Source: Clavaria fumosa (lineage: Eukaryota > Basidiomycota > Agaricomycetes > Agaricales > Clavariaceae). Taken from it: a stretch of 64,000 bases of DNA. Below the pieces are notes generated by a model. The model did no database searches, had not been told where the DNA came from, and saw nothing but the letters and a program-made list of their open reading frames with translations. Positions within the stretch are counted from its first letter, which is position 1; each line of letters begins with the position of its first letter. The DNA is taken from contig OX637802.1 in assembly GCA_951802425.1 (NCBI GenBank), positions 806,001 through 870,000 of the forward strand, in the 5' to 3' direction. Shown one piece after another: positions 55,401 to 64,000 of this stretch. Position numbers and translations under genes: made by a program.

Positions 55401-55880
55401 GCTGATGCAATTCAGGAGGTAGAGGCTGCAGGGGGGGTATGGAGATTTTGCCACTGTAACAGCACATCCCAAACTTAGGGAAGTGGTTGGGTGAATTTAC
55501 CAGTTTCTCTGATCTCCAGTGCAAGGCTCCACATGATGGACAGGGAAAGTTCATAGGGCCAAGGTCAGATCTCTGCACCAGGTCATTCCTATTGAATGGT
55601 CTTCTTGACAAAGGGAGTGGCTGATGAATAGGTTGCAGATCCACATGAGGTGACCCTCTAAGTGGCAGTGCAGGTGGAAGGACAGGAGCTGAATGTCAAA
55701 GGATTGGTGGACCTGGGTGGGGTGGTAGCACAGCATATTGTGCTGCAAGTTCTCCTCCACTCAGAACTGTCCTTGGATGATGCCCTCTGTCTGGGTATGT
55801 CTCCAACTCCCTTTCTAACATCCTGGCTTGTCTTTGGATTTCTCAGAGTGCAGCTCTGGCCATTTCAGGTGTATTAGGAG
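52424..55880 (-). pseudogene. Helitron Rep/helicase gene lacking the Rep nuclease
   Basis: The N-terminal part (about 54253-55880) is Helitron-like: CPSCGALHWRSEKL, then FRLFPRMDESDHLF and SGSTHNMIQYCQDALAI. It breaks off just before the HUH nuclease region. The helicase part (52424 to about 54250) is a Pif1-type SF1B enzyme: Walker A GPGGTGKT near 53670, LIIWDEVPM, FGGDFQQTLPV, FAMTINKSQGQSVKHVGL and QFYVAVSRV. Two in-frame TGA codons upstream of 55644 look like former CGA. The C-terminal residues are on the other side of the copia insertion. Without the HUH residues the protein cannot cut DNA, so the element is non-autonomous. Confidence 0.9.
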
Positions 55881-56743
55881 GAGTTACAGACCTGCCAAAG
55901 ATAGTCAAGACTTGGCAAGAAGTTCAGATCAAAGTGACACTTACATTTTTTGACAAAGGAGGAAAAATACAAAGACAGATACCCAAAAAAAATGCAGGCA
56001 GATTTCAGAAGAGTCTGAAAAGCACAGACTCAAGTTTAATATAGGTGCAATGGCAGCATGTCAAGTAGAACACACCTTTGAATCAGAGAGCAATGATTTG
56101 CACACAAAAGTGATCAAGATTGTTGAAAGTGGCACCTTGTGTGCACACAGACTGAGTCTTCCTCTTTCACCAGCAGTCCTGTCCTCTTAGGCTGCTCTAC
56201 TCTTTCTTCTTCTTTCACTTCTCAGTCTTCTTCTTTCACCCAGTGGTCCAGTCCTCTTTGGCCACTCTCTACCAGCAAGCCAGGAAGCCAGGAATCCAGA
56301 CACTCTCTGCAATCCCCTCCTGAGTGTGTCTTTGGGAAATCACTGCTAGGCAGTGTCAGTTATATGCTTATTGACCTCTCGTGTCACCCCTTTTCTGCAA
56401 GGCAGGTGGAAGTGACTGTGAGAAGGTAGTCAAAGCCAACAGTGAGGAATAGACAAGCTGAGGCAAAACTTAAGCACTGTGACACCTGCAGAGTGTAAGA
56501 GGCCTAGTGAATGGCATGGGTAACCCACAGGTAAATTTGACTGTACCCCTACCCACATCTGACAGTACCCTTACCCATGGGTATGGGTCCACTAAACTGC
56601 TGGGTACAGGTATGGGTTTGTACTTCTAACTACGCTATGCACAAATACAATGGTGTCCCACCCATCTGCCATCTCCTCCTCATCTCCTTCAACTTCAGCC
56701 AGTACTGTGACACCCATAACATCATTGTCCTTCACTAGACCTA
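55881..56743. other. Helitron 5' region or flank without genes
   Basis: No coding region is recognised. A 24-bp piece near 56165 (CAGTCCTGTCCTCTTAGGCT) also occurs near 48465 inside the gypsy 2 leader. GGGTA/TACCC motifs cluster at 56520-56620. The Helitron TC end may lie here. Confidence 0.35.
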
Positions 56744-57286
56744 ACTTACTCCACATGCCAATGCAAATCAATGCCCAAGTTGACTGAGCTGACAGCCAAA
56801 TCTGGACATGCGACAATAAGATCCATGCTCACTGGTTACCCATGTACCCCTATGAAGGGTACGGGTTTTGGAAGGGTCCAGAATCCATTACCCATACCTG
56901 CACCTACCCGTACCCATGAAGAAAACCCGTGCAGGTACCAATACCCATGCAATTCACTAAAGAGGCCCAGTCTGCTCCAAAGGAACAGGGTTTGGCAGCA
57001 GCAAACTATGGCTGTGCAGTTAGGCTTCACACTCAATAGGCTTGTTCACTGAAATCCACACTCAGTTGGAGAAAGCAGAAAGCAGAGCAGAGAAATAGAA
57101 CACCCCAGCCAGAGAGGGGCAGGCACGGCACCCCAGCCAGGGAGGGGCAGGCATGGCAGGCACAAAGTCAGAGGAGGAGAAGAAAGCAGAGTGGGGTGGG
57201 GAGGGTAGGGGCCACAGGAGATGGTGGTGGTGAAGAAGAAGGAGCAGTTTGCACTGGCCCCTTACCCCTGCTCACCATTTGTATTA

Positions 57287-58667
57287 TGTTAGGGCCTGTC
57301 CTGTCTCGTAAGTAATGCCGAAGCTCGACTTGTTGGTGACTGGTCCTGGAAACTCACTAAGACCAATCAACTGTTGAGCACAGTCGATAATGCTCGGTCC
57401 TGGAAGGTTGCGAAGACATCTGAGAAGATGTGAGAGTGAGGAGAGACAAGTAGAGAGGAAGGAGACATTGCTAGGAAGGTCGCGAAGTCGGTAGATGAAA
57501 TATAAAGGGGGAAAAAGATGAGTTGAGAGAAATGGGTAATGCTGAGAAGGTTGCGAAGTCGACTGATGAAGCGTGAAGGAAGAAACAGATGAGGAGGGAG
57601 AAATAGATGATGTTGAGAGAGTTGCAGGTAGTTGCGATGATGTTGTGAGGTGTATCAGTGAAGGCAATGACTTTGCCAACCAATAGGAGAACCTATGGGG
57701 TTCAAGGAATCAGTACCAAGACGAGATGAAGAGAATACTTAAGTGCATGAGTTGTACGAGTGCAGAGAATGAGTTAGAATGAAGCAGAGGTGTCTTGGCG
57801 ATCTTGAGGTCACCAAGAGAGACAAGACCTATCAATCGTGGTGGTCCCAAGCTCAAAGGGCATAATAGCCTCAAGCTTAAACCAAAGTGTGTCAATATCA
57901 AGTCTACCCGTACTGTAAGTACATGCGAGACTTTATATATGTATGTACAGAGAGCATAATGAAGAAGGAAAGGTGCATAAGTGTCCAAACGACGAGACTA
58001 TAGTAGTACGGTGTATGACTAGTCATAGAATGAGCGTACATGTGTTCTACTAAGGTCACGAAGGGTAAATACGATATAGGTAAGGTCGTGAGCCTGACCA
58101 GTCATGGGTCGCAACTTAGTTAAATGACTATAACTAAGTAGAGGTGCTTAGACCAGGACTAATGCAGTTATAGACAACTGAGGAGAGGAAGGGAAGACAT
58201 AATTTGATAGTATGTACAACTGACTGTTGGTGGTGTGTTTCAGTGCTAAAGTCACAAGGTCATACGAACGGTCATGTGAGTGACGCTAGTGGTGCAGGTG
58301 ACCTTGGGTGGCAAGTCATGTGAGTAACATTAGTAACACAGGTGACCTTGGGCAGCGAGTCACGTGAGTAATGCTAGTAGTGCCGGTGACAGTAGTAATG
58401 CTGGCAATAGCGCCAGGGATGCCACATGGCAGGTCACGCACTCAGCAAAGAAGTTGTGCAATGGCGTGTAGCAGGAAGTAACGCGAGTATGACATGATGG
58501 TCATGAGTGTCGTGAGAAGGTGAAGGAGACCCCGGAGGCGTTCAGAAGCGGGCAGCGGATTTTGGAAGAGTGCAGGGGGGGTTCGCAAGGTGATAGGGGA
58601 ACGTCGGGAGGTCCATAAGTGGTGATAGAGTTGTCATAAGTCAAAGAAAAATGGATGGGTCCTGACA
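57287..58667 (-). repeat. Solo LTR of gypsy family A
   Basis: A 1381-bp inverted copy of the LTR at 49009-50454, flanked by the target duplication TATTA (57282-57286 and 58668-58672). No internal sequence is left, so it arose by LTR-LTR recombination. The matching place in the right arm (63458-63462) has a single TATTA copy and no LTR. Confidence 0.92.
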
Positions 58668-58789
58668 TATTACTCCTGTGTCACCTGCTCCTCCCAAAGA
58701 CAAAGGGGCTAAAAAGTTTTTATTAAAAAATTTTAAGTATTTACATCTGTAGAGAGGGGAGACGGCACCGCCCACCCCTAGGTGACGCC

Positions 58790-59620
58790 ATGGCCGCCCT
58801 CGTCATCCGTCGTTGCCCAGGGGAGAGAGGGGGAGGGTGCCGCCATGGCCGCCCTCATTGTCCGTCGGCGCCGCCCGCTGTCCTCATCACCCACATGGCT
58901 GCCGCCGCCAACATCCGTCCTCGGCTAGGGAAGACGGCACCGCCCGCCATCCTCGTCGCCCACATTGCCTCCGCCGCCATCGTCGTCTGTCATTGGCCAG
59001 GGGAGGGAGAGGGAGCCGCTGCGGCTGCACTCGTCGTCCCTCGTCGCCTAGGGAAGAGAGGGGGGCAGAGGGCACAGAAGGAGGGAGAGGGTGCCGTCTC
59101 GGCTGCTGTCCTCATCAGCCCCATTGTTGTCATTGTGGCCCCTCCCACTGCCCGCCGCCATCATCTATTGGAAAGAGGGGAGAGAGAGAGGGAGAGAGGG
59201 GGAGAAGAGGAGAGGGAGGGAGAGGGTGCTGTCTCGGCTGCCGTCGTCATCGTCATCGTCGCTGTTGCCCCTCCCACTGCCGTCGTTGCCATCATCATCT
59301 GTTAGAGAGAGGGGAGAGAGAAAGGAGAGAGGGGAAGAAGGGGAGAAGGAGGGAGAGGGTGCCATCTCGGCCGCCATCCTCATCAGCCCTGTCGTCGTCG
59401 TTGTGGCCCCTCCCACCACCGTTGTAGCCCCTCCCGCTGTCGTCTGTTGGAGAGAGGAGGGAGAGGGGGAGTGGGGGAGTGGGGGAGAAGGAGAGTGGGA
59501 GAAAAAAAAAGAAAGAAGAAAATGAGGAGGAATGCACCTGGCAGCCACCTGTGCCAGCCAAGAGAGAGGGAATGAGAGAGGGAGAGAGGGTGCCACCCAC
59601 CGTCGTTGTCACCCAAGCCG
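58790..59620. repeat. Purine/pyrimidine-skewed minisatellite, left arm
   Basis: Repeated modules of roughly 100-130 bp alternate a GTCGTC/GCCGCC-rich part (with GCCCCTCCCACTGCC) and a GAGAGAGGGGAGAGAG part. The long open frames across it are low-complexity and exist on both strands, so I do not call a gene. The mirrored array at about 62340-63340 is longer. Confidence 0.8.
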
Positions 59621-60399
59621 CTGCCACCATTCCCACTGCCGTCGCTGTAAACCTAAAAGCAGGGGAAAAAATTGAAAATGAAAATGAGAAAGGTGGGGAG
59701 GACACACCTAGGCCTGGGGAGAGGGAGAGAGAGGGGAGAGGCCGAGGGTGCCGCTGCCACCGCCACACTTATCGCCTCCGTTGCCACCATCCCTGTCATT
59801 GCCCCCATCACCATCATCGCCTGGGGGAAGGGAGAGAGAGGGGAGAGAGAGGGAGAGAGGAGGAGAGAGGGGGAGAGAGGAGGAAGAGGAGAGAGGGAGA
59901 GGGTACGGCAGCGGGGGCGGGGCCACTCTTGCCATCATTGCATCACTGTCCGAAAAATAAAAACCCAAAAAAAACAACCCCAAAAAAAATTGCAGCAGAC
60001 GTACCTGTCCCTCAACGTCATCACCGTCACCCCCTTTCCCCCCTTCTTCTCTCGCCTTCCCCTCGTCATGGTTGGTTACGCTGCCCTCGCCATCACCGTC
60101 GCTGTCTCCTGGAAGAAAAAAGGGGCTGAGCAAAAAAAACCAAAAAAGTAATAAAATTGTGGTACAATTACCTTGGTGACAACTCACAGAGGGTTATTAC
60201 AAAGTTTGGGAGGAAGGGGAGTAGTGAGTGGGGAGGGGTGAGCGATGTGGAGTGAGTGAGGGAGGCGGGGGAGACGAAGAGGAGGGGAAGAGGGGTGGCA
60301 ACCGCAAGCCGCGTCATGGCTGGCCAAAATGACAACATCACATGACCCCCAAAAAATCGAAAATTTCCCTCATTTTCACCCTCACAGCTCAATTACACC

Positions 60400-60926
60400 A
60401 TGTAAAATCATGGAAATATTTCAGGGGACAGATCTCATAAGGGCCTACAACTTTGTCACTTGGACCTTGAATGGATTCTTGCTCTATGTAGATCAAAAGA
60501 TTGAACTTTTGGGGAGGGAGCTGAGTTTGAAATGCCCACAAAAGCAAATTGGCTCCCCTGCCTTTGCAAAAATAGGTCCAATCCTGAAAATATTTACTGA
60601 GCCTAATTAGATATGGACCTACCCGCAGACCAAGCTCCAAGAGAATTCATGTAGTAGGTTGAGTGAGCTATACTGAATTTCAAGTGGGAGGTGGGAGATC
60701 CATGCGATGTTTTGGAATGTCGGAGTTCAAAATAAGCCTGACGCAGATTGGTTCCCACGCCTGCAGTTCTACTGATAAAATCCTGAAAATATTCAGGGAG
60801 GGTCTCCTGATAGGGGCTCATGTACCTATGCAATTTCATCCATTTCCATGCATGGGTTGTGGAGGGGTAAGGAAATGGTCCCCTTAGCTGAGTTTAAAAG
60901 CCCCAAAAAAGCGATGGGGTTCCCCA
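60400..60926. repeat. Degenerate tandem repeat of about 170-200 bp near the palindrome centre
   Basis: The motif CCTGAAAATATT recurs at about 60583 and 60779, with a diverged form near 60409. GAGTTTGAAAT-like motifs recur at about 60522, 60721 and 60889. These give a period of 170-200 bp. The same units are inverted in the right arm (61029-61560). Confidence 0.6.
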
Positions 60927-61027
60927 CCTTACTACATGGATTCCCTTCAAAGTGGGTCTGTGGGTAAGGTCCCCATGTAATTAGGGTCCATAAATATTTC
61001 CAGGATTTTACCTGTTTTTCCGGAGGC
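60927..61027. other. Loop of the giant palindrome
   Basis: 101 nt that do not pair, between GGTTCCCCA at 60926 and its complement TGGGGAACC at 61028. No gene or motif of note, apart from one more AATATTTCCAGG-type repeat element. Confidence 0.85.
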
Positions 61028-64000
61028 TGGGGAACCCCATCGCTTTTTTGGGGCTTTTAAACTCAGCTAAGGGGACCATTTCCTTACCCCTCCACAACCC
61101 ATGCATGGAAATGGATGAAATTGCATAGGTACATGGGCCCCTATCAGGAGACCCTCCCTGAATATTTTCAGGATTTTATCAGTAGAACTGCAGGCGTGGG
61201 AACCAATCTGCGTCAGGCTTATTTTGAACTCCGACATTCCAAAACATCGCATGGATCTCCCACCTCCCACTTGAAATTCAGTATAGCTCACTCAACCTAC
61301 TACATGAATTCTCTTGGAGCTTGGTCTGCGGGTAGGTCCATATCTAATTAGGCTCAGTAAATATTTTCAGGATTGGACCTATTTTTGCAAAGGCAGGGGA
61401 GCCAATTTGCTTTTGTGGGCATTTCAAACTCAGCTCCCTCCCCAAAAGTTCAATCTTTTGATCTACATAGAGCAAGAATCCATTCAAGGTCCAAGTGACA
61501 AAGTTGTAGGCCCTTATGAGATCTGTCCCCTGAAATATTTCCATGATTTTACATGGTGTAATTGAGCTGTGAGGGTGAAAATGAGGGAAATTTTCGATTT
61601 TTTGGGGGTCATGTGATGTTGTCATTTTGGCCAGCCACAATGCGGCTTGCAGTTGCCACCCCTCTTCCCCTCCTCTTCATCTCCCCCACCTCCCTCGCTC
61701 ACTCCACGTCGCTCACCCCTCCCCACTCACTACTCCCCTTCCTCCCAAACTTTGTAATAACCCTCTGTCAGTTGTCACCAAGGTAATTGTACCACAATTT
61801 TATTACTTTTTTTGTTTTTTTTGCTCAGCCCCTTTTTTCTTCCAGGAGACAGCGATGGTGATGGCGAGGGTGGTGTAACCAACCATGACGAGGGGAAGGC
61901 GAGAGAAGAAGGGGGGAAAGGGGGTGACGGCGACGATGTCAAGGGACAGGTACGTCTGCTGCATTTTTTTTTTGGGGGTTTTTTTTGGGGTTTTTATTTT
62001 TCGGACAGTGACGCAATGATGGCGAGAGCAGCCCCCCCCCCCCCCGCTGCCGTACCCTCTCCCTCTCTTCTCTTCCTCCTCTCTCCCTCTCTCTCCCCTC
62101 TCTCTCCCTTCCCCAGGCGACAACGGCGACAGGGGTGATGATGGGGACAGTGGCGACAGAGACGATAAGTGTAGCGGCAGCGGCGGCACCCTCGGCCTCT
62201 CCCCTCTCTCTCCCTCTCCCCAGGCCTAGGTGCGTCCTCCCCACCTTTCTCATTTTCATTTTCAATTTTTTCCCCTGCTTTTAGGTTTACAGTGACAGTG
62301 GTGGGGATGGTGGCAGTGGCTTGGGCGACGATGACAGTGGGTGGCACCCTCTCTCCCTCTCTCATTCCCTCTCTCTTGTCTGGCACAGGTGGCTGCCAGG
62401 TGCATTCCTCCTCATTTTCTTCTTTTTTCTCTTTCTTTTTTTTTTCTCCCACTCTCCTTCTCCCCCACTCCCCCTCTCCCCCTCTCTCTCCTCTCTCCAA
62501 CGGACAACAATGGCAACAACGGCGGCGGGAGGGGCTACGACGGCGGCAGGAGGGGCCACAACGACGACGACAGGGCTGACGAGGACAGCAGCCAAGATGG
62601 CACCCTCTCCCTCCTTCTCCCCTTCTTCCCCTCTCTCCCTCTCTCTCTCCCCTCTCTCTAACGGACAACGACGGCAATGATGGTGGCAGCGGCTCCACAA
62701 CAGCAGTGGGAGGGGTGACAGCGACGACAATGACAATGATGGCAGCCAAGACAGCACCCTCTCCCTCCCTCTCCCCTTCTCCCCCTCTCTCCCTCTCTCT
62801 CTCCCCTCTTTCCAACAGACGACAATGGCAATGATGGCGGCAGCGGCTCTACAACAGCGGTGGGAGGGGCGACAGCGACGACAATGACGATGACGGCAGC
62901 GAAGACGGCACCCTCTCCCTCCCTCTCCCCTTCTCCCCCTCTCTCCCTCTCTCTCTCCCCTCTTTCCAACAGACGATGACGGCAATGATGGCGGTGGGCG
63001 GCGGGAGGGGCCACAACAATGAGGACGGTGGCCGAGACGGCACCCTCTCCCTCCTTCTGCGCCCTCTGCCCCCCTCTCTTCCCTAGGCGACGAGGGATGA
63101 CAAGGGCAGCCACGGCGGCTCCCTCTCCCTCCCCTGGCCAATGACAGATGACGACAGTGGCGGAGGTGATGTGGGCAATGAGGACGGTGGGCAGCGCCAT
63201 CTTCCCTAGCTGAGGACGGATGTCAGTGGCGGTGGCCATGTGGGTGACGAGGATGGCGGGCAGTGCTGACGGACAATGAGGGCAGCCACGGTGGCACCCT
63301 CCCCCTCTCTCCCCTGGGCAACGACAGACAATGAGGGTGGCCATGGCATTGCCTAGGGGCGGTGCTGTCTCCCCTCTCTACAGATGTAATTAGTTAAATT
63401 TTTTTAATAAAAACTTTTTAGCCCCTTTGTCTTTGGGAGGAGCAGGTGACACAGGAGTAATACAAATGGTGAGCAGAGGTAAGGGGCCAGTGCGAACTGC
63501 TCCTTCTTCTTCACCACCACCATCTCCTGTGGCCCCTACCCTCCCCACCCCACTCTGCTTTCTTCTCCTCCTCTGACTTTGTGCCTGCCATGCCTGCCCC
63601 TCCCTGGCTGGGGTGCCGTGCCTGCCCCTCTCTGGCTGGGGTGTTCTATTTCTCTGCTCTGCTTTCTGCTTTCTCCAACTGAGTGTGGATTTCAGTGAAC
63701 AAGCCTATTGAGTGTGAAGCCTAACTGCACAGCCATAGTTTGCTGCTGCCAAACCCTGTTCCTTTGGAGCAGACTGGGCCTCTTTAGTGAATTGCATGGG
63801 TATTGGTACCTGCACGGGTTTTCTTCATGGGTACGGGTAGGTGCAGGTATGGGTAATGGATTCTGGACCCTTCCAAAACCCGTACCCTTCATAGGGGTAC
63901 ATGGGTAACCAGTGAGCATGGATCTTATTGTCGCATGTCCAGATTTGGCTGTCAGCTCAGTCAACTTGGGCATTGATTTGCATTGGCATGTGGAGTAAGT
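61028..64000 (-). repeat. Right arm of the giant palindrome
   Basis: Inverted copy of 56744-60926 without the solo LTR. It runs to the last base of the window and so is incomplete here. Small differences from the left arm (for example GGGGCCCATG against GGGGCTCATG) show that the arms have diverged. Confidence 0.93.
62340..63340. repeat. Purine/pyrimidine-skewed minisatellite, right arm
   Basis: The inverted counterpart of 58790-59620, with extra repeat units. Coding potential is not credible: frames are open on both strands because of the biased composition. Confidence 0.8.

Larger units (their letters stand above)
32790..55880 (-). mobile_element. Decayed Helitron, outer layer of the nested mobile-element block
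   Basis: The Rep/helicase gene runs on the minus strand from about 55880 to 52424 and resumes, after the copia insertion, at 33134-33092. Thus the copia and everything inside it sit within the Helitron. A candidate 3' terminus is the hairpin CCTTGCAG-loop-CTGCAAGG at 32801-32819, followed on the minus strand 7 nt later by CTAT at 32793-32790, close to the CTRR of Helitrons. The 5' (TC) end was not located; it should lie above 55880. Both ends are approximate. Confidence 0.65.
56744..60926 (+). repeat. Left arm of a giant imperfect palindrome
   Basis: It is the reverse complement of 61028-64000, apart from a solo LTR at 57287-58667, minisatellite length differences and scattered substitutions. 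Short frames are identical in both arms, for example MPKLTELTAKSGHATIRSML at 56771 and again on the minus strand at 63973. The arm continues left or right beyond what the window allows to be paired. Confidence 0.93.

Noticed and set aside
58790..60151. Long low-complexity frames in the minisatellite
   Set aside because: Open on both strands because of composition; no start context or domain.
56744..64000. Palindrome as a sequencing or assembly artefact
   Set aside because: The arms differ by substitutions, repeat length and a solo LTR with its own target duplication, which a copied read would not show.

Overview
The window looks like the genome of a filamentous basidiomycete, most likely an Agaricomycete (a polypore-type mushroom is my guess). 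The reasons are many short GT-AG introns of about 46-60 nt, a mushroom-style STE3 pheromone receptor with a long cytoplasmic tail, secreted GH16 glucanases and pepsin-like proteases, and a Helitron, a copia element and chromodomain gypsy elements. All exon boundaries below were read by eye from splice sites and reading frame; no alignment or transcript data was available.

Positions 1-32,790 are a gene-dense euchromatic block. In order: a tRNA-like relic; a pentatricopeptide-repeat protein (-); cohesin RAD21 (+); RNA polymerase I subunit RPA43 (-), head to head with the mitochondrial import-motor subunit PAM16 (+); a 931-residue membrane and coiled-coil protein of unknown function (-); a PSR/SCP-type phosphatase (-); a tandem duplication of a GH16 glucanase and pepsin-like protease pair in which one protease copy is reduced to its promoter and signal-peptide region; acireductone dioxygenase (-); 3-hydroxyacyl-CoA dehydratase PHS1 (-); a bZIP factor (-); an STE3-like receptor (-); an unknown polytopic membrane protein (-); ornithine acetyltransferase (-); a foldback MITE; and a histidine phosphatase (-).

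Positions 32,790 to about 55,900 are a nest of mobile elements. The outer layer is a Helitron whose helicase is cut near its last codons by a copia element (33,140-52,423, target duplication GGCTG). The copia reverse transcriptase is in turn cut by a gypsy chromovirus (34,515-42,337, target duplication CTTGC). The rest of the copia interior is replaced by a second, deleted chromovirus (43,853-49,008) and a chimeric element that joins the LTR and gag of a third family to the integrase and LTR of the second (49,009-52,098). All three gypsy families carry a Tf1-like self-priming signature. The first one also has a canonical -1 frameshift heptamer and an antisense, two-intron gene for a coiled-coil protein with two CxxCx6C clusters. 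Its inactivating substitutions are all of the kind produced at CpG sites.

Positions 56,744-64,000 form most of a large imperfect palindrome with arms of about 3 kb around a 101-nt loop, and it continues past the window end. The left arm holds a solo LTR with a TATTA target duplication, while the right arm keeps the empty site. The arms contain a purine/pyrimidine-rich minisatellite, a degenerate repeat of about 170-200 bp, and clusters of GGGTA/TACCC motifs. No conserved gene is visible there.
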